DNA from: Catenaria anguillulae PL171
Lineage: Eukaryota; Blastocladiomycota; Blastocladiomycetes; Blastocladiales; Catenariaceae
Length of the DNA: 64,000 bases
NCBI GenBank assembly: GCA_002102555.1
Contig: MCFL01000124.1
Location: forward strand, 1 to 64,000
Reading direction: 5' to 3'
The position numbers and the translations under genes were made by a program. Positions 31,401-42,338 of the stretch are shown here, piece after piece (the first letter of the stretch is position 1; each line of letters opens with the position of its first letter). The notes beneath the pieces were generated by a model. The model was not told the DNA's origin and searched no databases. It saw only the letters and a program-made list of their open reading frames with translations.

Positions 31401-32462
31401 GGGGGTTGCCGGAGCAGATGCAATGTCGGCCCAAGGCTGCTGATGTTGCTGATGTTGCATTTGTTGCGAGGGGGAAAAGTGGTGGTGCTGGGTCCGGTAC
31501 GCAGCGCCGAGCGTCGCCGATGACGCGTTGGGGCTGGTGCGTGATGAGTGCGATGTGGGCGCAAATGCATTGTACAGGTTGTGGTGTCCGGGCAATTGCG
31601 CAGATGACGACGTGGGCGAGCCTGTGGGCGACGTGGACGACCCGCGCGACGTGTGCATGAACTGGACCGCCGCAGTGGATGCGCGCTGGTGGTGGAGCGA
31701 GGCCGATGGCCGAAATGCCGACGAGGACGGCGACAGTTGCGGCTGGTGAAGTTGCGACGACGACGTAGAGTTGCCGGTGAGTTGGTGGTGGTAGGCGTGA
31801 TGCAAATTGGCCGAAGAAGAAGACTCGGAATGGTGTGCTTCACTTGTCACACTGCGTCTATGCTGCTGCTGTTCTTGCCGAAACGCGGCCCACTCTGCGT
31901 GATCAGCAGCCGTGGCCTCGGCAATGTCCAAGTGCTGGTGGCCGTAATGCACAATGGTGGTTTCGTGCACCTGGTCGTGATGATGATCGTGGCGAAGCAT
32001 GGACATGCGGAACCCGCCACCCGACGAAGTGGCTGCAAAGCCACCAGATCCACCGCTGACTGCCGAAGCATCGGTTGCGTCGTCAGACGCGGCAGGCGGC
32101 AGGTCGAGCACGAGCGATTCCGAGAGTTGTAGTTGGAGGGCGTGCATGAGGTGATCGTCGTCGTCTTGGTCATCGCCATGTTCGGCAGGGGCGGCGAGGC
32201 CGTGGTGCAAGTTGGTTGACAGTGAGGCTGCCTTCAAGGAAGCTGGTGTGGCCGCAGGGACGGGTGGCGTCGTGAGGGGCAGTGTGGTGCTGGGGTCACC
32301 GTCACCGTGTTCAGTCATGTTGGCGCCGTCAGGCACGTGCTTAAGGGTATCGACTGACACGGCCACGGGCGTGTCGGTATAGGCGCAGGCGTCGGCGGCC
32401 ATGGCCGAGGTCGTGGTTGTCGGACCAGCAGCAAGCGTGTCAGTGGTTGGGCCGCCGTCCAT
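28403..32462 (-). CDS. large two-RRM RNA-binding protein with Ser/His/Gln-rich regions
   Basis: Two exons, 32462..30411 and 30322..28403, join in phase over an 88-nt intron (donor gtatgt), giving 1323 residues. Residues 1-~640 are disordered and Ser/His/Ala-rich. A short helical stretch follows (EEKSAVLAATMLEESARRKV ... LSEEDAANLLQLRERL). Two RRMs come next: ~881-957 (HIYVSELPPIVD; GVAYVKFSF) and ~965-1037 (LFFANVWDLTQEDL; MMYVHFVQLDEA). The tail is rich in His and Gly, with runs such as GHHHHHHGHHHH, then QQQ-containing segments. RNP1/RNP2 strands are recognisable though RNP1 is not canonical. The layout suggests a cytoplasmic mRNA regulator prone to condensates, in the style of Mei2- or Whi3-like proteins, but no specific orthologue is claimed. 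Start at 32462 is the first ATG of the coding-like part. Confidence 0.85.
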
Positions 32463-34928
32463 GATGATGAGTCCAGGCTGGCTGTGTGATTTCTGATGAG
32501 AACAGGCTGTCGCAGCACGATACGAAACCCTCTTGAAATCTTGAAACGAACGAACGCAACGCGTGCTTGAAATCCCCGGGAAATTCAGCGAGAAAAAAAA
32601 AATTAATCTGGGGAAAATGGACGGCGCATTTACCGCGTGCGTGAGCGTCGTTGCTCGATGATGCTTGCACGAGCAATGCAGAGCGATGCAAACAATCCAA
32701 TGCTTTGCTTTGCTTTGCTTTGCTTTTCTTTGCTTTGGTCCTTTTGTTGGGCACGTTTTGCTTTGCTTTGTCGCAGCCCAATTGCAAGTCGGCTGCAAAC
32801 CAAATTATCCAACAAAATACAATAACTTGGACATACCACCAGATGTAGATATCACAATGGATGCGCGAGAGCCGAGGACGGATGGATTGCGGGATCCAGT
32901 CCGAGACAAGAGGCAGAGACGTGCTAGTGGACGGCAGGTCGGGTAGCGGCCGCTTGGGGGCGGAGGGCAGGCAGGGAGGGCTGACGTGGGCGTGAGTTGG
33001 GTGTCAACCAATCGGGAACAATCCAGTGGAAAGAATAAAAAAAAATTGGATCAACGAGGTCGAAGCGACAGAGTGGGGCAGTCAAGGCAGGTAGCAAGAC
33101 CACAAAAGTGCATGAGCAGTCGAACGGCGAGGAAGAAAAAGTGTGTAATATGGGTGGGGAGAGAGTCGTCGAGTTGGTACAGTCCGAGTTTCAATCAATC
33201 AATCAATGTGCGAGTGTGAGGCAGTGCGTGCATTCAGTCGGGGTGCGGGACCGGCACTGGCGGTCTGGCGGGCTGGCGTTCAAGTTGGACGAGGTTGTTG
33301 TTGTCGATTCGGCAGCAACTTGGGCAAGCGAGCGAGCGAGCGAGTGAAGAGAGGCGGCGTCCAGAACCAGAGACGCAAGCGGGGATCGGCAGGCCCTTAT
33401 GAATTATGGTACATGAGAGACAAGTTGGGATCGAGTGTTGGGATGGCAACGGCAACGCAAAGAACGATATCGATGCAAGGCTCAGCTGCAAAGAGCGTGG
33501 GAACGCGCACGGGGTTTTCTTTCAAATGTCTCCTTGCATACCGAGCGATACAATAAATGATGATTTAATGAAGCTGTCCACTCAAGTCTACCAAAATACG
33601 CGGCGCAGTGTGTTGCATCCCATCTGGATCCCTCGTCAAGTTGCGTTGCTCCGTAAACTAATGTAAAATGTAAATAACGTGACCCGATAATGTGTGGGTG
33701 TTCGATCCGGTCCAGCGAGCAGCGAGCTGGGTCAAGCTCCTATACCTAGCTAGCTACATACCATGTCCGATTGGCCGGTATTGAAATGCGGCTCGGCTCG
33801 GCTCGTCGTCGTCGTCGTCACCTTTCGTTTGTACCCGACGAGCCTGTTTCGCAAAATCGGCGTCATGGCCGCGGTCGTTGCTTTGCGGCAAACGCCCAAA
33901 TGTGGTGGAGGCATGATCGACCTGAAATCGATGATGGCGCCGCCTCAAACAAGAACGCGTGCTTGATGCGGCACACATATATATACGCGTGTGCGCATGT
34001 GGCGTACGCGTCGCGGGTTTTCGGGCCGGCGCGGGAAAACATAATCAACGTTAACGATCGCCATTTTCAGACCAAACCCACTGAATTGTGCGAATTCCCC
34101 AGTTGGCCCAGCTGGCAGTCGTCAACGCATCAGCGCCGGATCCACTGCCACCGCGCCGGCCTGCCCAGCACGGATGCGACGAGCCAGCGCGTCGGTAACG
34201 ACGACTGTCCCCTTCCAGTACTGAAGGTTCTCTGACTGCCGCGCTGTCCAGCCTCCGGTCTCCCATCTCCATTTCAACTAACGCGGCCAAATGTCTCACG
34301 ATGTCCAAAAGCTTGGCTCATCATACGTTGGGGCCGAAGAATGCCGGTCATTCTTCGGCTGCGGCCCATCATTTCTATTGTGAGCGGGGGCCGCCAGGTC
34401 GTCAGCCCTCGTCATGTTTCGCCACGGCCCGCTGTGATCGGCTTCAGTTGAGGTCCAAGTCCGCCACATGTCCATGTCCGCCAGCGCGAGTGTGGTTCCA
34501 TGGAATACACCCAGTGCAACCGTCCTGGATCCGATGCATTTGTTCCCCTATCACACAAGGGCGTGGATGCGCTTGCCCGAACACATCTGTCAATAGTTGT
34601 CGCGTGACATGCTCGACTCAAGCAAAGGGGGATATGCTTCAGGTATTCGCGTCTATCACGAGCGAAATAAAGCATAGAAACGCGACCATGTGCATTAAGT
34701 TTCAGAACGCGAAGGTTAAGAGGTTGGACCACACGGTCCAACGCCTGGCCGTTGAAGGGTTAAAGAAAAACAAGCACCGGATGTATAACTTTTGCCCAAA
34801 ATCTTTCAAAACATTATTAAAAAAAAAACAGCCATCGTCTATCCTGTACTCTCACCGGCAACCATCATCCAAAACAAAAAGCATCTTCAACGACAACCTC
34901 CAATCTCGACTCTAGTGCACCGACCCTT
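32463..34928. other. intergenic region with simple repeats
   Basis: 2.5 kb upstream of the RRM gene and downstream of OPT2. Contents seen: a ctttg microsatellite (about 32698..32775), runs of atca (33196..33208) and gcga (33320..33342). Frames at 34301..34915 and 33771..34235 lack coding character. No RNA gene recognised. Confidence 0.5.
32698..32775 (+). repeat. (CTTTG)n microsatellite, imperfect
   Basis: A run of tttgctttgctttgc-type pentamers with interruptions, in the upstream region of the RRM protein gene. Confidence 0.85.
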
Positions 34929-37900
34929 TTACTCGTCTGCAATCGGGAAACACCAATCCTGGAACGGCCCCTGCTTAGCCAAAATGTCCTTTGCACACTT
35001 ACCCGATGGACAATTCATAATGTGCTCAGGCGGATCGGGCAGCACAAACACGAGCAGGGCGATGAGGGCGCACCCGCAGTCAAAGGCGGTCGCGAGCACG
35101 TAGTTGTAGCGCTTCCACCATCCGGAACGGTACCTATGATACAAGCGAGAGTCAGATCAGAGAGCTTTTGCGAGGCAAGAAAAATCGGGGGCGGCGCTGA
35201 CGTACCGATACATAAAGTATTGGAAAATGAGCGACACGGTGAACGAGCTCAGCGTGGTGCCTTGGTTGCCGCCAGCGCCGCGAGGGTTGAGGATGATGGC
35301 CGGGTGGATCAGCTATAATACGCACGTGTGTAGGGCTCGAGTCAGCGGCTGTAACGAGAAGGAGCTCAAGAAATGCAAGTGAGAGCTCGTACCGGCCAGT
35401 ACCAACCGCCGACAAAGGTGTGGGCCAACTTGAGCACAATGGGAGCCAAGACACCAGTGATGACGGCTGTGGTGGTGCATTGCAAACAACGAGTTAGCGA
35501 GCGCAAACAGCGAGCGATCCCAGTGAAAACGACAAGCGTACCGGTCCAGATGACGGGCGAGTATTGCGTATCAAAGAAGAACCTCTTGGGCCCAATGGCG
35601 CCCCAAATCAGCGAAGCCGAGTAGTATACTGCCAATGGATGGATCGAGTCAGTATCCGCTGGTCAACCAATCGAGCCAACGTGAAAGAAAGCCAAAATCG
35701 AACCATTGTGCGTTTGCGACGCGCCCCAGAGCTTGCCTGCGCCTTCCTTCTTGCCGTCATCCAACACATACTGGATGTGCTCCGGGTTGGAGAGATAGAC
35801 GCGCATGCATGCGTACACAGCAAAGATGGCAATGAATTGCGAGCAAATCTGGGCAAGGAACACATGACGGGGAGGGATCTTGAGGTAGTGGCCAAGCTTG
35901 AGATCCGTCAACAGAATGATGCACTGGTTGGACACGGAGACCCCAAGCGCCTTGAAAGCCATCATCACAATGGGCTCGCCGGGCAGGATGAGACCAATGA
36001 GGAACTGCGAAATGACATTCATGTACAGCTGAATGCCCGCAGTTGCGACAACCACCTACGCAACGATTCAACGAGATGTTGGTAAGTTGGGGAATGTATG
36101 TCCAGACGAGAACAGATAGAATGAGAGCAGAGCGTACGGCAATGGGAATCGTGGATACGGCCGACAGGACAGTTGCAAAGATGGTGGCCCACCACGGGAA
36201 CTGAAGCTCACTGAACTGCCCGCAAGCGAGCATGAGGACGAAGGTGGCGATAAAGAAGCCGTAGTACCACTTTTGAGGGACCTCGTCGTATGCATCAATG
36301 AGCTACACCAATGGTGATTGAAGTGTGAGACAAGGAGGATTGAGGAAAAGAGAAATTGAGTGATTCGGATGTGAGCGGACCTTGCAATGAATGTCTTCTT
36401 CCTCCTCCTGCCGCGACATGCGGAAACGAGCAATAATGTCCTTGCCATACCATACACACATATGCACTAGTGCAGCTGGGAGCTAATCGACAGCAGCAGC
36501 ATGTAATGAGGAGCGGCCAGGTCAGCTTCCATTTGGTAAATACATTTCAATCCGTGGGAGGCAATCAACATACCGAGGCAAAGTCGGACCAGTACGAAAC
36601 GGTGAAAAAGGCGCTCATGTGAACGGGAGCCCGCTGCTCAAACTTGCTGACGATCATCGTTTTTGTCTCGGGATCAATGACCTGCGACGCCTTGAAGACC
36701 TCCGAGTTCTTGTCAAAGAGTCGAGTTGAGTTGAGCGCGATCGGGTATGTCGGCGCATTGAAGATGTTTTTTTGCCAAATGATGGGCTAGATGCAGCTCA
36801 GCGGGTTATGAGAAAAAATTGGTCAGAACAAAGTTGAATGTATCATCCTTGAGAAGTGGCGAAAGAGAGACGTACAGTCACGATCCAATGGAAGACAATT
36901 GCACACACTACATGTTGAGCGGATGGAAGCGTGATCATTGAAGATCCAGTCAATGCCTGAGACGCAATGCATGATTGCAAGGAGCAGAGGAGGACGTACC
37001 AAACATGTTGACGGCTGCCCAGAATGGAATCGACATTGCGCGCGACCCGATGGCAGTCCAGTCACCAGTCCAAGCCAGCATTCCTACACCATAGATGGGA
37101 GAACCGAGCTGATGGGCGAGCGTGGCGCTCTTGGGGGCAATCCAGCACAGAATGGGCAAGTTTTGAAGCTGCTGCAACAGGTAGCCCGGACCGCTTTTCA
37201 AGACAAACACCGAGATGTCAGACACAATGAAAGGTGGATCGATTGGTGATCATACGACTGGCAAACGTACAAGAAGTGGTATGCAGCCATGCACAGCGTG
37301 CCGACGCCGAACATGGTGAGCTGCGACCAGTGCTTCTTACCGCCGTCCTCAGCCTTGGCGGCGGCCGTGTCGACGTGGTGGAAAGCAGTGAACAGAGCAA
37401 CAGTTGGGAGGACGGTCGGCCAGATCATGTGCGCGGGCCGAATCAAGAACTTGCGGCACATGCCAGAGATACCGAAACCCAGAGCGGACGATGCAAAGAG
37501 GAAGGCGAGGGCCCAGGCAGAGTTCATGCGCAGATCGTAGTCTACATGCATCCCAACCGGTTTGAGGTCAACGAGTGCATGGTGATTGGTTATATGCGGC
37601 AAATAAGTGAGACAAAAACGAACAGATTTCCTGAACGACGAGCTGAAATGTGAAAACAAGGAGGTGCGGTTAGTGTGAGCACGTCAGATGGTGGTGAATC
37701 GGCGAAAAAGATAAGCACAAACTAAAGTTGACAAGCGAAAAATGGGTTAGGATTAAAAGCAGGGCAAAACAAGATATAACAAGTCACCGAACCATTGTAG
37801 CATGCATAAACCCCAGCTGAGGAGAGAACGGCAAAACAATGAAGGTCAGATCAGGCTTGTCAACTGGAACCAAATTCAACCCAATGAGAGATCAAACGTA

Positions 37901-38382
37901 CAGGCGCCAGTCGTCCCAAAGATTCCAATGAGGGCATGCTCCTTGACACTGAATGGCCCAGGATTGGTGTCAATATCAATGCCGAGCACGTTGAATCGCC
38001 AACGGGGCAGAGTCCTTGCCAAGAACTTGCCGATCGGGTACGACAAGAGCGTCGCGACGTAGGCAGAGACCTCAAAAACGTTTGTACGGAAAGTGAAGAG
38101 CATGTTGATGTAGGCCAGCGTAACGCAAAAGAGAGTCCCGATGAGCCAGACACGAAAAGTCATTGACGGAGCGGCCGTGTCATCGTGAGTCGGCGCCAAA
38201 TCCATTACCATTTTCTCGAATTCTGGCATATTGACAAGCGCTTGGTCAGAAGTGTGCTGCAAAGGAGGACATGGCAAATGATGAGAAACTGACGAACCTT
38301 CATCGACAACAAAGGACGACTTTTTCTTCTCCACGTCGCCTGCATGCACCGGCTTTGTGTCGGCTTGCTGATCTGCCGCCAT
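34929..38382 (-). CDS. OPT-family oligopeptide transporter (OPT2), 15 exons
   Basis: Exons on the minus strand: 38382..38298, 38222..37902, 37816..37788, 37642..37624, 37541..37271, 37193..37000, 36907..36876, 36786..36574, 36482..36381, 36302..36138, 36055..35704, 35628..35542, 35466..35393, 35312..35206 and 35133..34929. Phases all agree and give 751 residues. NPG lies at 115-117 and KIPPR at 536-540. The protein is colinear with OPT1 throughout. Exons 3 (29 nt), 4 (19 nt) and 7 (32 nt) are micro-exons; the exon-3 donor (gtgact) is the least certain and was chosen by phase and by homology to LVVQEIYYD. The first intron is 75 nt and has no in-frame stop, so an unspliced message would add 25 residues. 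Proton-coupled peptide import at the plasma membrane is expected. Confidence 0.92.
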
Positions 38383-40616
38383 GGTGATGCTCGAGTGGTT
38401 GGATTGAATGAGCTGCGTGGGAATGAAACTTGGGATTCAATGTTGGCTTTGAAGAATGGGAACAGTCAAAGATGACTAGTGCATGACGAGCTTGAGGCTC
38501 TTTGATTTGGATCATGGGCTGGCTGGGTACTTATACCCTACATACATACGTGCTTTGAAGCAGGGGTGCTAACTGCTAAGTGACCACTTTCAGCATCTTC
38601 TCCATCCGCCGTTGCAGGCAGTCTCCTGCTTTCGAATGGGAACCGTAGTATCGACATCCGGCGTGCGGCGATCTGTACATCGCCATCTCATTTGCTCTCG
38701 AGGACCTTCTGACATAGTGGATATAACCTGCATTGCATCGGAACCATGTCGACGCATGCAGGACATATAGCGCATGGCGAAACAACATGACAATGCCGGC
38801 TGGCGAACGCCATGGCGTTCGACCTTGGCGTACGGTGTAGATGCAGCTATCAGTTTGTCGTTAGCCCATGGTCAAGGAAAACATGGATTTCAAGCACAGA
38901 GAAAGTGCCTGGTCGACTGCACTCGCCTGCAGCTGGCAAACAGTGAGAATCTAAGCTCGAGCTTGACTTGATGAAGGTACACACAGCGCTGGCTTGTTTG
39001 ATGGCGCTTCACCGTGAGCATGCATGTGATGCTGTTGCCACACTTGGTTACTCGTCAGCTGTGTGTACTGCAGCATACAGTTTCCGTTGGGCATGAATTG
39101 AGGGTTTGTTCGAGGTGCAAATGATCACACCGCGTCTTTGCATGTTTGCCTCTTGTCTCACATGTTGGGTGTGGGCGCGGACACAAACGGAACGTGGCTG
39201 CGTCCTTCGTTCTCAATGATAACAGACTGGAACAGCTGCATTCCGAGCTGATTTGAAACAATTAACAGTCACCTGACTATTTGCTCAACGCACGCGACCC
39301 ACCTCCACTTCCACGACGCGATTTGTCCACCGTCTGCCGTTGGCATGCGTCGTGGTGACTGTCGCAATGACCTGGCACACTATTCATATTACTGTATGAC
39401 GCCGGCGAGGGACCGCAATCATCTGGCCAAGCATGTTCTGGCAAATTGCCCTGGCACCGGCAAAAGGTCCTGGCGTCCTGGCGCAGTGCCTTGGCGAAAT
39501 GAGCTGGCACAGCGAGCCTGTTTTCCACCGCCGCTCGCCAGTGGCACTCTTTACGATCATGCAAACCGCACCATTGAAATTGGTGACTGACTGAACTTGT
39601 GGTTCCTATTTTACTTTTTGCCGGCCACACAGGAACATGCCCAACTCGCATTCGCTGATTGGATTGCTTGAGAAAGCCTGGGTGCACGGCTGACCGAGTG
39701 ACGGGGCAGGATGGTTTCAGCTCATAACCCACAGCCGTCCTAGCAGAACTGTTCAACCTTGGTGCATGCCCAACTACACGCATTGGTGCTCACACCGTTC
39801 ATGGATGGTGAGCCCACCGTTCAGATCTGAGCCGGACTGGGGGGGGGGGGGCGGGACACGCAGGAATCACAGTGGGTGGGATGGTGTCCACACCGTTCTT
39901 GCTCGGTTCTGACACTGTGGTTGAAATCGTGCGAACACCGTGGTTGGATGGAGCACACACAGCGCATTTGTTAGGGCACCATGGTTGGATGGAATTCCTA
40001 CCATGAGTGAACGGTGTGGACATCGTCAATGGAATGGATATCACACCATCCACCAACGGTTAAGGCACAATTCGTCGTCGGTGCTCACAGTGGTTAAGAA
40101 AGTGAATTTGGAAAAAAAAAATCCAGCCGCTATTCATTAATCCAATCAGCTGAACAATGTCAATGCATTGTGCTGTGCAATGAACGAGAACTACGTCCCA
40201 ACGATGCTACGAGGTGGGCAACCTGCAGTTGTAAGAAAAGAAATGTAAAATGCGACTCGTCAACAAAAGTCTCGCCAAAGCCAAGTCGATCAAACATACT
40301 ACTGGTGAGGACGTTATATTTAAAAAGGGTGAGATGCCAACACGGCAAGCAACGGGTTGGCAGATGATGAGCGTGATGATGAGCGTGGTGTCGCGAAAGG
40401 GTCGGCCCAAGTTAAAAATGGATTCGAATGGGACTGTTCGAGCGTTAGGTGATGCTGAGGATTGGGATGCCGGCCGACTGATGGTGAGGACGAAATGGCA
40501 TCGTGATGCTGGCTGGCCGTTATGTGACCCAAAACCATTGCCCTGACATCAATAACCGTGAGCCGTGGGGGAATGCTGGAAGGACGAAGCACCAGCGTAT
40601 GATGGTTCCGCAACAT
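38383..40616. other. gene-free region with decayed repeats
   Basis: 2.2 kb upstream of OPT2. It holds a CTGGCA-rich patch (39370..39530), a 12-13-base G run (39840..39852) and a cluster of short CACCGT-type repeats (39780..40110). No supported gene. Confidence 0.5.
39780..40110. repeat. cluster of degenerate CACCGTGGTTGGATGG-type repeats
   Basis: Short related words recur in both orientations: cacaccgttc, caccgttcag, acactgtggttg, acaccgtggttggatgg, accatggttggatgg, gaacggtgtggac, caccatccaccaacgg, cacagtggttaag. Similar words appear again around 41505..41580 (cacagtgccaacactgtg; gtcacaccgtgcg). The cluster may be a decayed tandem repeat or an array of protein-binding sites. Confidence 0.55.
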
Positions 40617-41298
40617 TTACGCATTGAGTCGAGCTGCATGACACAGGATGCAAGGGTGTCAGTGGGTACAGAATTGATAACATTGTTTGCTTGCACAAGC
40701 ACAATACGTACCTGAATCCATGTCCCCAGCGGCTTCCCGGCTCGCAGGGCCGACGCCCAAGCCCACACGCGCGCCGATATTGTCGGCGGCCATGTCTGAA
40801 TCATCACCTGACTCATCCGGCGCCTCAACCCTCGACAATTCAGCCGGGACCGTGATGCCTGCCGGGAAATGCAGTTCCCCGGTATCCTTGTCAAGCTCGA
40901 TCCTCCATGCTGAGGTCGCGACCGTGGTTGCGTTGGGCTTTGGGTTGGGCAAGTAAGCAGTCATTTCGGCCAATAATACCACCGTATCCGACCTGAGACG
41001 GTACAAGCGGACCGCGCCGCGCCCGATGGTAGCGGCCAGGAATCCCGTGGCCGTTGATTTCGTGTCCCGTAAGTTCCACGGGCGTCGCTGGCCGTATTGC
41101 GACCGACAAGACCGACGGATGTGTCGACAACCGGACATTTGGCCGGCTCAGCGGGCGACCATGGCATTCGAAGATGGTTCTGCATTTGATCAATGGCGGC
41201 GGAGAATGGCTGGACCATTGTTGAGCGTTTCGTCGGAGGCGGATGCGGGGGCTGCGGCGGCGCACGGCAGCAGCGGCGGCTTTAACCCGGGGCGGCAT
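40617..41298 (-). CDS. hypothetical small gene (weak)
   Basis: The best-supported part is 41100..40712, with coding-like sequence such as LYRLRSDTVVLLAEMTAYLP, AWRIELDKDTGELHFPAGI and APDESGDDSDMAADNIGARV. It ends at a good donor (gtacgt) joining an acceptor at 40634..40636 for a six-residue last exon. A basic start, MPPRVKAAAAAVRRRSPRI at 41298, lies in another frame and would need an intron I cannot place. No family is recognised. It could be a decayed gene. Confidence 0.3.
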
Positions 41299-42338
41299 GG
41301 CTGCTGCGCCGGGGAGGCAGAAGCATGGCATTCGGCGGACAGCGGGAGACTGTGCCCTCAGTTGGAATCGAATTGCATGAGACTGGCCTGCCGTATTACA
41401 TCAAGATTTCATTGACATTGAGCACATTCTATACGTACATATACGGCCGACGACTGTATTGGGTTGCCTTGAGCTTCATCAATGGACATACATATGTGGT
41501 TGTCCCACCGTGGAAAGGACTCATCCACAGTGCCAACACTGTGCATTAGGACAGGTTGTGTTCGGTGGTCACACCGTGCGTTGACACCTTCATCACATTA
41601 CCGCCGTGAATAGACTCTTTTCGTTCCCCCAGAAAAGGACCAAATGGTTCATCACGTGAGGTGCAGATCATCGCTGCAAGCAGTTCGATGATGAGTTGTC
41701 CGCTTGCAGAGTCCCGTACAAACCGTGCCGGCACTGGTCGAGAAACAGATGTTTTGCTCAATCAGAAAGTGAAAACTATTCGCATTTCATTGTCTCTTTG
41801 AGAATCTTTGCCTCGGGAGCCCGTTTGAGGAGAAGCCAAAGCTGGACCAGGTCAGGTTCAGATTTTTGCCGATAGTGATCTTCCCCCAGCGTCACGTGAT
41901 GAACCGATCGCTGGGGGATGCTCGCAAAATGGGAGATTCGAAAAGAGTCAATTCACTGTGGGGCCTAATTGGGCGTCTAACAGATCTTGTGGATGAAGCG
42001 ATCTTCCAGAGCTTGCGTCGAGGAGGAGAATGTTGCTGAGTTAGGAAGCAGGGCTGAACCCAGTGCAGCGGCAGCACCTGGTTGGGTATTGGTAGCACAG
42101 GACTGAGGCTGTCGCCCTCAATGTAGGTTCATCCAAGTCGGCCCGGCACATTCGAACGATGGAATGCCAGTGGGCTATAGCAGGTCTTTACAACTTGTCA
42201 GCGCAAACAAAGAAACTCATCGACAATCACGATCCAGAAGCCCAAATGTACAAATGAATCACGCGAAAAACAAAAAGCCCACCAATCGGCAATTTCAAAC
42301 ATTCTCAACCCACACCTGCACGTCTCGATACTCTGCAC
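41299..42338. other. intergenic region
   Basis: No gene supported. Includes CACCGT-like words near 41505..41580 and an agcgatcgg/ccgatcgct-type short palindromic patch near 41875..41920. Confidence 0.45.

Noticed and set aside
30822-31523. Plus-strand Arg/Gly-rich frame of 233 codons
   Set aside because: Shadow of the Ser/His-rich first exon of the RRM protein.
33690-33760. ggtgttcgatccgg, which looks like a tRNA B box
   Set aside because: No matching A box, acceptor stem or cloverleaf can be drawn around it.
34301-34915. Plus-strand frame of 204 codons between the RRM gene and OPT2
   Set aside because: No coding composition, no recognisable segment, and surrounded by sequence with stops; probably chance.
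39780-40110. Possible CRISPR-like array of short repeats
   Set aside because: The words are degenerate, in both orientations and irregularly spaced; this is a eukaryotic genome with no cas genes.
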